From: Bradyrhizobium sp. WD16
GTDB lineage: Bacteria; Pseudomonadota; Alphaproteobacteria; Rhizobiales; Xanthobacteraceae
Assembly (NCBI RefSeq): GCF_024181725.1
Contig: NZ_CP028908.1
Location: forward strand, 3,523,501 to 3,587,500
Length of the DNA stretch: 64,000 bases
Reading direction: 5' to 3'
Shown: in pieces, positions 34,978 through 43,779 of the stretch
How the letters are laid out: each line of letters opens with the position of its first letter
Position numbering within the stretch: the first letter of the stretch is position 1
Notes under the pieces: generated by a model
Database searches by the model: none
What the model saw: only the letters and a program-made list of their open reading frames with translations
What the model was told of the DNA's origin: nothing
Made by a program: the position numbers and the translations under genes

Positions 34978-36291
34978 TCAGGCGACGCGCGCCTTGACCG
35001 TGGTCTCGGCGGCCTGCTGATGACCTTCGATGAAGTTGCGGCGCACCGGCTTGATGACAAAAATCGCGAGCAGGGCAGCGGTGGCGTTGAGCGCCACGGC
35101 GAGGATGAAGACCGCTTTCCAGCCCTGGGATGCCGCGATCACGCTCGCCAGCGGCACCAGCAGCGACGCGGTGCCCTTCGCCGTATAGAGCATGCCGGCA
35201 TTGGTGGTGGCGAATTTGGCGCCGAAGGTGTCACCGCAGGTCGCCGGGAACAGGCTGTAGATCTCGCCGAACACGGAAAAATAGATCGCGGTGGCGAGGA
35301 CGAACACCACCGGATTCTGTCCCCAGTTGGCCAGCGCCAGCAACATCACGGCCCCCGTCGCGAAGGCGATGAACATGGTGTTCTCGCGGCCGATGTTGTC
35401 GGAGACGAAGCCGAAGAACGGCCGGCCAAAGCCATCGAAGATGCGATCGAGAGAGATCGCAAAAGTCAGTGCCGCCATCTGGAAGCCGAACAGGCTGACC
35501 GGCACGTTGGCGATCTTGTAGTCGTGGGCGATCGGAGCGATCTGGGCCGCTGTCATCAGGCCGCCCGACGCGACCATGACGAAAACGATGTAGAGCAGCC
35601 AGAAGATCGGCTGGCGCAGCACCTGTGAAGGGGGCACATCGATCTTGGTCTGCGGCAGGTTGAGTTGCTTCTTGCGGACCGGCATCGCGTGCTCCGGCTT
35701 GCGCAGGAACAGTGCCAGCACGAACACGATCAGGCCCTGAGCGATGCCGAAGGTGAGGAAGGCCTTCTCGTATCCGCTCGAGGCGATCATCTGCGCGATC
35801 GGCACCACCGTGAGCGCCGCGCCGGCGCCGAAGCCCGCCGCAGTCGCCCCAGCGGCGAGGCCGCGGTGGTCCGGGAACCACTTCAGCGCATTGCCGACGC
35901 AGGTGCCGTAGACCGAACCTGCACCAATGCCGGCGATCACCGCCGCGAGATAGAGCACCGGCAGTGAGGAGGCCATGGAGTTGAGCAGCCAGGCCAGCGT
36001 GATCATCGCCGCGCCGAAGATGATGACGACGCGCGGGCCGTAACGGTCGACGAACCAGGCCTCGACCGGGACCAGCCAGGTTTCGGTGACGACGAAGATC
36101 GTGAAGGCGAACTGGATGGCGGCGCGGCCCCAGTGGTACTTGGCGTCAATCGGGTCGACGAACAGCGTCCAGCCATACTGGAGGTTTGCGATCATCGCCA
36201 TGCAGACGATGCCCATGGCAAGCTGAAGCCACCGGAAGGCGCCTGAATTGACGGGCGAGGGGACGGACGTCGATTGGGGATTAGCGGTCAT
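34978..36291 (-). CDS. MFS oxalate/formate antiporter-like carrier
   Basis: A 437-residue, 12-TM carrier of the OxlT family (oxalate:formate antiporter). N-terminal membrane segment GIVCMAMIANLQYGWTLFVD, loop motif VDRYGPRVVIIFGAA, then GIGAGSVYGTCVGNALKWFP and FGRPFFGFVSDNIGREN, which are typical of OxlT-like sequences. In oxalate users this protein imports oxalate in exchange for formate made by Frc/Oxc. Start: ATG at 36291 after GGAGGAAAC. Operator C is 62 bases upstream. The gene has its own terminator. Confidence 0.85.
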   Translation of the reverse strand: MTANPQSTSVPSPVNSGAFRWLQLAMGIVCMAMIANLQYGWTLFVDPIDAKYHWGRAAIQFAFTIFVVTETWLVPVEAWFVDRYGPRVVIIFGAAMITLAWLLNSMASSLPVLYLAAVIAGIGAGSVYGTCVGNALKWFPDHRGLAAGATAAGFGAGAALTVVPIAQMIASSGYEKAFLTFGIAQGLIVFVLALFLRKPEHAMPVRKKQLNLPQTKIDVPPSQVLRQPIFWLLYIVFVMVASGGLMTAAQIAPIAHDYKIANVPVSLFGFQMAALTFAISLDRIFDGFGRPFFGFVSDNIGRENTMFIAFATGAVMLLALANWGQNPVVFVLATAIYFSVFGEIYSLFPATCGDTFGAKFATTNAGMLYTAKGTASLLVPLASVIAASQGWKAVFILAVALNATAALLAIFVIKPVRRNFIEGHQQAAETTVKARVA

Positions 36292-36352
36292 GTTTCCTCC
36301 GGTGCGCATGTTCTGAAGGGCTTGAAGCCGAGGCGCTGCCAGAATTGAAGTC

Positions 36353-36369
36353 TGGTATACCTTATTCCA
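36353..36369. promoter_or_regulatory. Candidate GntR operator C (upstream of the OxlT-like gene)
   Basis: TGGTATACCTTATTCCA, a 17-mer with half-sites TGGTAT and (A)TTCCA matching the cluster palindrome with two differences. Confidence 0.62.
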
Positions 36370-36403
36370 ACTTGCAAGCGGATTTGGCCTGGCCTGATGC
36401 ACA

Positions 36404-36431
36404 AAGAAAAAGGCCCCGGCGAACCGGGGCC
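36404..36431 (-). terminator. Terminator after the 45-aa gene
   Basis: On the minus strand: stem GGCCCCGG / CCGGGGCC with a 4-base loop, followed by CCTTTTTCTTTG. It lies about 135 bases after the small gene's stop codon and 35 bases before operator C of the next gene. Confidence 0.85.
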
Positions 36432-36564
36432 CAAGTCTGGGAGGAACCTAAAAACTGGAAAACCGCGTCGTCGCGTCGACGTTGCGCGGCGCGTCCATCT
36501 CGCGGTGCGCTTGGCACGAGAGACGTCTCAGGCAGCCCGCGAGGGGTGGAACGTGGTTCTGCGC

Positions 36565-36702
36565 TTACAGCCCGAAATAGGGTAGATCACCGTTGCGGGC
36601 GGCGATCAGGGCGACCTTGTCCAGCGCGGTTTCGATCATGCTGAAGAATCGGCCGAACAGGCTCTGCGACGGCAAGCGGCCCAGCGAAGTGATGGAGGAC
36701 AT
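36565..36702 (-). CDS. 45-residue small protein in the oxalate regulon, unannotated type
   Basis: The frame codes for 45 residues beginning MSSITSLGRLPSQSLFGRFF, followed by a helix-forming segment (SMIETALDKVALIAARNG) and ending DLPYFGL. It is shorter than usual annotation limits but has a good ribosome-binding site (AAGAAGGAATTCGACG then ATG), its own operator (site D) 86 bases upstream and a terminator downstream. No signal peptide or TM helix. It could be a small regulator or a partner of Frc/Oxc or the carrier. Function unknown. Confidence 0.7.
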   Translation of the reverse strand: MSSITSLGRLPSQSLFGRFFSMIETALDKVALIAARNGDLPYFGL

Positions 36703-36787
36703 CGTCGAATTCCTTCTTTTATCGGGTCTTGCTCAGTTCCTGGTGGGCGCCACCCGACGGTACCCGACCATTTGATGTCCTTATTTA

Positions 36788-36804
36788 ATGTATACCAGAT
36801 GCCA
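36788..36804. promoter_or_regulatory. Candidate GntR operator D (upstream of the 45-aa gene)
   Basis: ATGTATACCAGATGCCA: the right half (ATGCCA) and the centre match site E, the left half is degenerate. It is embedded in an A/T-rich stretch (TATTTAATGTATACC) that can act as a promoter for the small gene. Confidence 0.6.
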
Positions 36805-36872
36805 GACGCAATGATCGTTTTTGCATGGCAGCATAAATGTGAGCGCAGCGCAGCATAAGTCAGGCCGCAGGC

Positions 36873-37082
36873 CTAGTGTCCTGTCTCCGAATTACCGCTC
36901 CATTTGCCTCACGCTCGCACGGTAATTCGGAGACATAAGGACACTAGAAAAATCAAAGCGCTAGTGTGGCTTATGTCTCGCAATTGCCTACGAGAGACTG
37001 GCCGCAAAGGCGGTAGGCAATTGCGAGACGCCACACTAGTGTCCCGGTTCCAACGTTCGTATCCCTTTGCAGCGAGCGCTGA
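36873..37082. repeat. CTAG repeat array (type A, type B, partial type C)
   Basis: The array is a 75-bp type A unit (36873-36947), the 13-base linker (AAAAATCAAAGCG), a 79-bp type B unit (36961-37039), and, sharing its CTAG, the left part of a type C unit (CTAGTGTC... TCCAACGTTCGTAT, to about 37082) whose right half is lost. It separates the small-gene promoter from the frc terminator. The A and B units are almost identical to those at 13126-13292. Confidence 0.9.
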
Positions 37083-37145
37083 TGATCTGCTCCGGCTTGT
37101 GGTCGCCGAATCCGGGCTCGGTCGGCGCGGCTTCCCTCGCCGGCC

Positions 37146-37175
37146 AAAAAAAAGGGCCGCCTGGAGGCGGCCCTT
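37146..37175 (-). terminator. Terminator after frc
   Basis: On the minus strand: stem AAGGGCCGCC / GGCGGCCCTT with a 4-base loop followed by a long T run (TTTTTTTT). It lies 29 bases after the frc stop codon. Confidence 0.88.
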
Positions 37176-37203
37176 GTCGGTTTCGAAGCTTGGCGACAGT
37201 CGT

Positions 37204-38481
37204 TTACTCGGCGGCGACCTTCTGCGGCGGATCCAGCGCGCCTGAATCGTGGATATCGGCGACCTGGTGATCCGAGAAGCCCAGCACCTCCTTGAGGATC
37301 TCGTCGGTGTGTTCGCCGAGCAACGGCGAGCGCGTCACCACGGTGGGCGACGCCGACAGCTTGATCGGATTGCCGACCGAGAGGTACTTGCCGCGCTCCG
37401 GATGATCGACCTCGACGAGCGTGCCGGTGGCGCGCAGCGACTGGTCTTCGGCGATCTCCTTCATCGACAGGATCGGACCGCAGGGGATGTCGACTTTATT
37501 GAGGATCTCCATGGCCTCGAACTTGGTCTTGGTCATGGTCCATTGCTCGATACGGCCGAAGATCTCGTTCAGCCGCGGCAGGCGAGCCTGCGGCTTGGCG
37601 TAATCGGGATGGGTCTTCCAGCCCGGCTCGCCGATGACGTCACAGATCTTCTCCCAGACCGGCGCCTGGGTGATGAAATAGAGGTAGGCGTTGGGATCGT
37701 TTTCCCAGCCCTTGCATTTGAGGATGCGGCCAGGCTGCCCGCCGCCGGAATCATTGCCGGCACGCGGCACCGCATCACCGAACGGAATGCCTTCGCCGTA
37801 CTGGCTGTACTCCGTGAGCGGGCCATGGGCGAGGCGCTGCTGGTCGCGCAGCTTGACGCGGGCGAGGTTCAGCACGCCATCCTGCATCGCGGCGGTGACC
37901 TTTTGTCCCTTGCCGGTTTGCGTTCGGTGATAGAGCGCGGTGACGATCCCGAGTGCGAGGTGCAGGCCGGTGCCGCTGTCGCCGATCTGAGCGCCGGTGA
38001 CGAGCGGCGGGCCGTCGCGGAAGCCGGTGGTCGAAGCTGCGCCTCCGGTGCACTGGGCGACGTTCTCGTAGACCTTGCAGTCCTCGTAGGGGCCGGGACC
38101 GAAGCCCTTGATCGAGGCGACGATCAGCTTCGGATTGATCTTCTGGATCGTCTCCCAGGGGAAGCCCATGCGATCGAGCACGCCGGGGCCGAAATTCTCC
38201 ACCAGCACATCGCAGGTCTTCATCAGCGCGGTCAGAACTTCCTTGCCCTTGGGGTTCTTGGTGTCGAGCGTGATCGAGCGCTTGTTGTGGTTGAGCATGG
38301 TGAAATAGAGGCTGTCGACGCCGGGCACGTCACGCAGCTGGCCGCGGGTGATGTCTCCGACGCCCGGGCGCTCGACCTTGATGACATCGGCGCCGAACCA
38401 GGCCAACAGCTGCGTGCAGGTCGGACCCGACTGCACATGGGTGAAATCAAGAATGCGTACGCCCTTCAGCGCCTGTGTCAT
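37204..38481 (-). CDS. frc: Formyl-CoA:oxalate CoA-transferase
   Basis: A 425-residue class III CoA-transferase that moves CoA from formyl-CoA to oxalate. Matches: N-terminus [20 protein letters not shown] (family 'DFTHVQAGP' motif), [20 protein letters not shown], and the catalytic aspartate in [20 protein letters not shown]. Length is that of the Oxalobacter enzyme. It is downstream of oxc (146-base gap) in the same unit. With Oxc it forms the oxalate-to-formate cycle: oxalate + formyl-CoA gives oxalyl-CoA + formate. Confidence 0.93.
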   Translation of the reverse strand: MTQALKGVRILDFTHVQSGPTCTQLLAWFGADVIKVERPGVGDITRGQLRDVPGVDSLYFTMLNHNKRSITLDTKNPKGKEVLTALMKTCDVLVENFGPGVLDRMGFPWETIQKINPKLIVASIKGFGPGPYEDCKVYENVAQCTGGAASTTGFRDGPPLVTGAQIGDSGTGLHLALGIVTALYHRTQTGKGQKVTAAMQDGVLNLARVKLRDQQRLAHGPLTEYSQYGEGIPFGDAVPRAGNDSGGGQPGRILKCKGWENDPNAYLYFITQAPVWEKICDVIGEPGWKTHPDYAKPQARLPRLNEIFGRIEQWTMTKTKFEAMEILNKVDIPCGPILSMKEIAEDQSLRATGTLVEVDHPERGKYLSVGNPIKLSASPTVVTRSPLLGEHTDEILKEVLGFSDHQVADIHDSGALDPPQKVAAE

Positions 38482-38627
38482 GGTCTACTCCGTTGAAGCC
38501 TGTATTGGTTTGACGTTCTCGCGTTGCGCGTTCCGGATGCCTGTCGAGCGGTCCAGACCGTCGCAAATTCGGAAGACGGTGCGGGAGCGGGCGGGCAGGC
38601 GCCCGTTCCCGGCATGATGCCGCGGAC

Positions 38628-40373
38628 CTACTTCTTCTTCTTCTTGACCACGCTTTGCGGGTTGAGGTTGCCGATGCGTCCGCTCTCGGTGCCGGCTGCC
38701 GGGTCGATCGCGGCATTGATCAGGGTCGGTTTGCCGGAATCGAGCGCCTGGTCCACGGCTCGCTTGAGCTCGTCGGGCGTCGTGACATGGATGCCGACGC
38801 CGCCGAAGGCTTCCATCATCTTGTCGTAACGCGCGTCCTTGACGAATACGGTCGTGGCGGCATCGGCGCCGCCGCTCGGGTTGACGTCGGTGCCGCGATA
38901 AATGCCGTTGTTGTTGAAGATGACGACGCAAACCGGCAGGTTGTAGCGGCAGATCGTCTCGACCTCCATGCCCGAAAAGCCGAAGGCGCTGTCGCCTTCG
39001 ACCGCCAGCACCGGCTTGCCGGTTTCGATGGCCGCGGCGATGGCGTAGCCCATGCCGATGCCCATCACGCCCCAGGTGCCGACGTCGAGGCGCTTGCGCG
39101 GCTTGTACATGTCGATGACGCCGCGGGCGAGATCGAGCGTGTTGGCACCCTCGTTGACCAGGATGGCGTCGGGACGCTCCTTGATCACCGTGCGCAAGGC
39201 GCCGAGCGCACCGTGGAAATCCATCGGCGCAGTGTTCTTCATCAGCCGCGGCGCCATCTTGGCGATGTTTTCTTCCTTCTTGGCGTTGATCGCGCCGGTC
39301 CAACCGGCCGGCGGCGACGGCCAGTTGTCGCCCATGCCTGCGAGCAGGGCAGAGACGCAGGAGCCGATATCGCCGACCACCGGGGCGACGATCTCGACAT
39401 TGCTGTCCATCTCCTTCGGCTCGATGTCGATCTGGATGAACTTCTTGGAGCCCGGCTCGCCCCAGGTCTTGCCCTTGCCGTGGGACAGCAGCCAGTTGAG
39501 TCGCGCACCGATCAGCAGCACGACGTCAGCTTCCTTGAGCACGGTCGATCGCGCCGCGCCGGCCGACTGCGGATGGGTGTCGGGCAAAAGGCCCTTGGCC
39601 ATGCTCATCGGCAGGAATGGAATGCCGCTTTTCTCGACCAGCGCGCGGATCTCGTCGTCGGCCTGGGCATAGGCCGCGCCCTTGCCGAGAATGATTAGCG
39701 GCCGCTTGGCGCCCTTGAGGACGTCGAGCGCACGTTTGATGGAGTTCGGTGCAGGAATCTGAGCCGGCGCGGCGTCGATCACCTTCACCAGCGACTTGGC
39801 GCCCGCCTCGGCAGTCATCACCTGCGAGAACAGCTTCGCCGGCAGATCGAGGTAGACGCCGCCGGGGCGGCCGGAGACCGCGGCGCGGATCGCACGCGCC
39901 ACGCCGATGCCGATGTCGGCGGCGTGCAACACGCGGAACGCCGCCTTGCACAGCGGCTTGGCGACGGCGAGCTGGTCCATCTCCTCGTAGTCGCCCTGCT
40001 GCAGGTCGACGATCTCGCGCTCCGACGAGCCGCTGATCAGGATCATCGGGAAGCAGTTGGTGGTGGCGTTGGCGAGCGCGGTGAGGCCGTTGAGGAAGCC
40101 GGGCGCCGACACCGTCAGGCAGATGCCCGGCTTCCTGGTCAGGAAGCCGGCGATCGCGGCGGCGTTGCCGGCGTGCTGCTCGTGGCGGAAGGAAATGACG
40201 CGGATGCCGGCAGCCTGGGCGAAACGGCCGAGGTCGGTGATCGGAATGCCGGGCACGCCGTAGATGGTGTTGATGCCGTTGAGCTTGAGCGCATCGATGA
40301 CGAGATGGAAGCCATCCGTCAGTTCCTGCTCTGCGGCTGAATGGGCGTCGATGCTCTGTACCACTGCGGACAT
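38628..40373 (-). CDS. oxc: Oxalyl-CoA decarboxylase
   Basis: A 581-residue thiamine-diphosphate enzyme. The N-terminal PYR domain has the catalytic-glutamate motif [20 protein letters not shown], the middle domain follows, and the PP domain has the ThDP/Mg motif [20 protein letters not shown] ending at NNNGIYRG. Sequence features ([20 protein letters not shown]) match Oxalobacter Oxc. It decarboxylates oxalyl-CoA to formyl-CoA, giving the proton-motive and pH benefit. It lies behind the GntR gene and before frc and is probably controlled by operators E/F through read-through. Confidence 0.95.
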   Translation of the reverse strand: MSAVVQSIDAHSAAEQELTDGFHLVIDALKLNGINTIYGVPGIPITDLGRFAQAAGIRVISFRHEQHAGNAAAIAGFLTRKPGICLTVSAPGFLNGLTALANATTNCFPMILISGSSEREIVDLQQGDYEEMDQLAVAKPLCKAAFRVLHAADIGIGVARAIRAAVSGRPGGVYLDLPAKLFSQVMTAEAGAKSLVKVIDAAPAQIPAPNSIKRALDVLKGAKRPLIILGKGAAYAQADDEIRALVEKSGIPFLPMSMAKGLLPDTHPQSAGAARSTVLKEADVVLLIGARLNWLLSHGKGKTWGEPGSKKFIQIDIEPKEMDSNVEIVAPVVGDIGSCVSALLAGMGDNWPSPPAGWTGAINAKKEENIAKMAPRLMKNTAPMDFHGALGALRTVIKERPDAILVNEGANTLDLARGVIDMYKPRKRLDVGTWGVMGIGMGYAIAAAIETGKPVLAVEGDSAFGFSGMEVETICRYNLPVCVVIFNNNGIYRGTDVNPSGGADAATTVFVKDARYDKMMEAFGGVGIHVTTPDELKRAVDQALDSGKPTLINAAIDPAAGTESGRIGNLNPQSVVKKKKK

Positions 40374-40420
40374 TCCGGACGTCTCCCTCTACTTTCGTCT
40401 TTGTGGCCCGGCCTTCCGTG

Positions 40421-40468
40421 AGAGCATGATTGTGTTCGGAAAGCCCCGGCCCGTCTCAATCATGCTCT
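40421..40468. repeat. Inverted repeat between gntR and oxc
   Basis: Arms AGAGCATGATTG and CAATCATGCTCT, 24 bases apart. The stop codon of the gntR gene overlaps the right arm. This AGCATGAT word is a common rhizobial intergenic repeat; here it could also act as an attenuator between the regulator and oxc, because no T run follows. Confidence 0.7.
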
Positions 40469-41192
40469 AGCTGAAGATCTCGTGGCCATGGGCCTCGACA
40501 TAGGCCGCGAGCTTGAGCGTATGCTCGCGGGCGAGTTTCTCGGCGAGTTCGGTGTCGCGCTCCTCGAGCGCGGCGATGATGTCGAGATGCTCGGGCAGCG
40601 ATTTCGCGATGCGTTCCTGCCGGCCAATGGTGAGCTGGCGATAGCCGCGCACGTGCAGCAGGATGTCGTTGGTCATCTCGACCAGCACCTGGGATTCGCT
40701 GAGCGCGAGCAGCGCCTGATGGAAGGCGATATTGGCCTTGGAGTATTCCTCGATGTGGTCCTGCGGCAGGCGGTCCTTGCCGAAGTCCTTGAAGAAGGTC
40801 CGCAGCGCCGAGATGTCCTTCTTGCGCGCGGTGGTGGTGATGAGGCGCGCCGCCATGCTCTCCAGCGCCGCCCAGGCGCGTATCATGTCGACGACTTCGG
40901 CCTTGCTTTTGCGCACCACGACGATGCCGCGGCGCGGCACGGTCTTGACGAAGCCGTCCTGCTCGAGCATGGCGATCGCTTCGCGGATCGGGGTGCGGCT
41001 GACGCCGAGCCGCTCCGACAGGGCGCGCTCATCGAGCATCACCGGGTCCGGCGTCGCATAGATGTCCATCTTGAGAATCGCTTCTTTCAAGGCGTCGTAA
41101 GCCTTGGTCTTGAAGCTCGTTTCGGGCGCGATCCGGACGATCGCGATATCCGCGTCTGCCATTGTCGGCTGCGCCTTGCTGGTCCTGGCCAT
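40467..41192 (-). CDS. GntR-family regulator of the oxalate cluster (FCD type)
   Basis: A 241-residue regulator: N-terminal winged HTH (LSERLGVSRTPIREAIAMLE then QDGFVKTVPRRGIVVVRKS), and a C-terminal FCD sensor (RAWAALESMAARLITTTARK; NIAFHQALLALSESQVLVEM; VRGYRQLTI; ALEERDTELAEKLAREHTLK), where His residues typically bind a metal. Likely repressor that responds to an organic acid or CoA ester and binds the 17-bp palindromes listed here. Two such sites lie in its divergent promoter with the acyl-CoA synthetase gene, suggesting autoregulation. Confidence 0.88.
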   Translation of the reverse strand: MARTSKAQPTMADADIAIVRIAPETSFKTKAYDALKEAILKMDIYATPDPVMLDERALSERLGVSRTPIREAIAMLEQDGFVKTVPRRGIVVVRKSKAEVVDMIRAWAALESMAARLITTTARKKDISALRTFFKDFGKDRLPQDHIEEYSKANIAFHQALLALSESQVLVEMTNDILLHVRGYRQLTIGRQERIAKSLPEHLDIIAALEERDTELAEKLAREHTLKLAAYVEAHGHEIFS

Positions 41193-41251
41193 GAATCGTT
41201 TCCCCCTGTGGCGTGCATGGGAACGATATCATGCGATCACGCCTGTGGTCT

Positions 41252-41268
41252 TGGCATGCCAGATGCCA
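41252..41268. promoter_or_regulatory. Candidate GntR operator E
   Basis: TGGCATGCCAGATGCCA: perfect half-sites TGGCAT / ATGCCA with a 5-base centre, 59 bases upstream of the gntR start in the divergent region. Confidence 0.72.
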
Positions 41269-41356
41269 GAATGTCAAGCGAGGCGCGTTGTCTCATTGCT
41301 ATTGCGCTGCGGCAAAGCCGGGGTGCTGCGGCTTTGGCCTTGACAAAGGTGGCTCT

Positions 41357-41373
41357 TGGCATACCAAATGCCA
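41357..41373. promoter_or_regulatory. Candidate GntR operator F
   Basis: TGGCATACCAAATGCCA: perfect half-sites TGGCAT / ATGCCA. It lies 115 bases upstream of the acyl-CoA synthetase start and 105 bases from site E (about ten helical turns), which would allow a repression loop. Confidence 0.72.
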
Positions 41374-41488
41374 CGTCTTCGCCCCATCGGCCGGCTCCGC
41401 CACGATGGCTACGATTCGCGCGTGAGAGTGCCGTCCGAGGCTCGCGCGTTCGGCGCAAAGGACAAAAGGACGCGACAGGAGGAAATCA

Positions 41489-43651
41489 ATGGCACAGGAC
41501 GCAGCGCGCAAGATCGATCTGGGACATGAGGCCGCGGCGACGGTCCGCAGGGTGCTCGACGCGGTGAGGGCCGACGGCCGCACCAGTCTGACCGCCCCCG
41601 AAGGCAAGCTGGTCTGTGACGCCTATGGCATTCCGGTGCCGAAGGAGGGGCTTGCCAGGTCCGCGGCCGAGGCAGCCAGGATCGCGGGGGCCATGGGCTT
41701 TCCGGTGGTCATGAAGATCGTCTCGCCCGACATCCTGCACAAGACCGAGGCCGGGGGCGTCGTGGTCGGCGTCAAGAGCGCAGCCGATGCCGAACAGGCC
41801 TACGACACCATTCTGAAGAACGCCAAGGCCTACAAGGCTGACGCCAAGGTCGAGGGCGTGCAGGTGCAGCAGATGCTGCAGGGCGGCACCGAGGTCATCG
41901 TCGGCTCGATCACCGACGGCTCCTTCGGCAAGCTCGTCGCCTTCGGCCTCGGCGGAGTCCTGGTCGAGGTGCTCAAGGACGTTACCTTCCGCCTCGCACC
42001 GGCGACGCGTGATGAAGCGCTGTCGATGCTCGACGGCATCCAGGCAGCGGAGATGCTGCGCGGCGTGCGCGGCGGCGACCCGGTGAATCGCGACGCGCTC
42101 TCCGACGTCATCGTCAAGGTATCCCAGCTCGTCAGCGACTTCCCGGAGATCGTCGAACTCGACCTCAACCCGGTCTTCGCCACCAGGAAGGATGCGATCG
42201 CCGCCGACGTGCGCATCGTCGTCGATTTCGATTACAAGCCTCGTCCGGCGCCGCGCTCAAACGAGGAAATCGTCGCCGCGATGAACCGCATCATGATGCC
42301 GAAGGCGATCGCGGTGATCGGTGCCTCGGCCGAAGACGGCAAGATCGGCAATTCGGTGATGAAGAACCTGATCAATGGCGGCTATAAGGGCGCGATCTAT
42401 CCGATCCACCCCAAAGCCACCGAGATCCTGGGCTACAAGGCCTACAAGAGCGTCAAGGATGTGGCCGGCGTGATCGACACCGCAGTGTTCGCGATCCCCG
42501 CCAAGTTCGTTGCCGCCGCGCTCGTCGAATGCGGTGAGAAGAAGATCCCGGGTGCCGTGCTGATTCCATCGGGCTTCGCCGAAGCCGGCGCACCGGAACT
42601 GCAGGCCGAGATCGTCGAGGTCGGCAAGAAGTACGACATCCGCCTGATGGGGCCGAACATCTACGGCTTCTACTATACGCCAGCCAATCTCTGCGCCACC
42701 TTCTGCACCGCCTATGACGTCAAGGGACACGCTGCGTTGTCGTCGCAGTCCGGCGGCATCGGCATGGCGATCATCGGCTTCTCGCGCTCCGCCAAAATGG
42801 GCGTCTCGGCCATTGTCGGTCTCGGCAACAAGTCGGACATCGACGAGGACGATCTGCTCGCCTTCTTCGAGCAGGACCCCAACACCAACCTGATCGCCCA
42901 GCACTGCGAGGACCTCAAGGACGGCCGCGCCTTCGCCGAGGCGGCCAGGCGGGTCTCCAAGAAGAAGCCGGTGGTGGTCCTCAAGGCGGGCCGTACTTCG
43001 GCCGGCGCCAAGGCTGCCTCGTCGCATACCGGCGCGCTCGCAGGCAACGACAAGATCTACGAGGACGTGTTGAAGCAGTCCGGCGTGATCCGGGCGCGCT
43101 CGCTGCGCCAGCTGCTCGAATTCGCCCGCGGCGTGCCGGTGCTGCCCACCCCCAAGGGTGAGAACGTGCTGATCATCACGGGCGCCGGCGGATCGGGTGT
43201 GCTGCTGTCCGACGCGGTGGTCGACAACGGCATGTCACTGATGGCGATGCCGCCGGATCTCGACGCTGCGTTCCGCAAGTTCATTCCGCCGTTCGGCGCG
43301 GCCGGAAATCCGGTCGACATCACCGGCGGCGAGCCGCCGATCACCTATGTCAACACGGTGAAGCTCGGATTGTCGGACGATCGCATCCACGCCCTGATTC
43401 TCGGCTACTGGCACACCATCGTCACCCCGCCGATGGTCTTCGCCCGCAACATGGTCGAGGTGAAGAAGGAGATGGAGGCCAAGGGCTTCGTCAAGCCGAT
43501 GGTGGCCTCGCTGGCCGGCGACATCGAGGTCGAGGAGGCCGCGGAATATCTCTACCAGAACGGCATCCCGGCCTATGCCTATTCCACCGAATTGCCGGTC
43601 GAGGTGCTCGGCGCCAAGTACAAGTGGGCGCGCGGCGCCGGCCTCCTGTAA
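41489..43651 (+). CDS. NDP-forming acyl-CoA synthetase (one-chain beta-alpha fusion, Acd/AcsA type)
   Basis: A 720-residue fusion. Residues about 30-240 are an ATP-grasp part (TAPEGKLVCDAYGIPVPKEG; VVMKIVSPDILHKTEAGGVV; VELDLNPVFA). Residues about 260-700 are the CoA-binding and ligase parts (PKAIAVIGASAEDGKIGNSV; IPSGFAEAGA; LMGPNIYGFYY) with the phospho-His motif KAASSHTGALAGNDKIYEDV. It belongs to the acetate-CoA ligase (ADP-forming) family; the order is beta first, alpha second. It shares the GntR operators. It could make oxalyl-CoA, formyl-CoA or acetyl-CoA to prime Frc. Start after GGAGGAAATCA. Confidence 0.88.
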   Translation: MAQDAARKIDLGHEAAATVRRVLDAVRADGRTSLTAPEGKLVCDAYGIPVPKEGLARSAAEAARIAGAMGFPVVMKIVSPDILHKTEAGGVVVGVKSAADAEQAYDTILKNAKAYKADAKVEGVQVQQMLQGGTEVIVGSITDGSFGKLVAFGLGGVLVEVLKDVTFRLAPATRDEALSMLDGIQAAEMLRGVRGGDPVNRDALSDVIVKVSQLVSDFPEIVELDLNPVFATRKDAIAADVRIVVDFDYKPRPAPRSNEEIVAAMNRIMMPKAIAVIGASAEDGKIGNSVMKNLINGGYKGAIYPIHPKATEILGYKAYKSVKDVAGVIDTAVFAIPAKFVAAALVECGEKKIPGAVLIPSGFAEAGAPELQAEIVEVGKKYDIRLMGPNIYGFYYTPANLCATFCTAYDVKGHAALSSQSGGIGMAIIGFSRSAKMGVSAIVGLGNKSDIDEDDLLAFFEQDPNTNLIAQHCEDLKDGRAFAEAARRVSKKKPVVVLKAGRTSAGAKAASSHTGALAGNDKIYEDVLKQSGVIRARSLRQLLEFARGVPVLPTPKGENVLIITGAGGSGVLLSDAVVDNGMSLMAMPPDLDAAFRKFIPPFGAAGNPVDITGGEPPITYVNTVKLGLSDDRIHALILGYWHTIVTPPMVFARNMVEVKKEMEAKGFVKPMVASLAGDIEVEEAAEYLYQNGIPAYAYSTELPVEVLGAKYKWARGAGLL

Positions 43652-43662
43652 ACGACGATTGC

Positions 43663-43701
43663 TGCGTCCGCCCAGCATCTGCCGGGCGGACGCAGACCTT
43701 T
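43663..43701 (+). terminator. Probable terminator after the acyl-CoA synthetase gene
   Basis: Stem TGCGTCCGCCC / GGGCGGACGCA with a 10-base loop, beginning about 12 bases after the stop. The T run that follows is weak (GACCTTTGGG), so efficiency is uncertain. Confidence 0.65.
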
Positions 43702-43779
43702 GGGTTGCGACCTTCACCTCCCGACCAAGATGCGAGGTGGCGATGGCGAAAGACATGATCCGGCGCAAGACCTCACATT

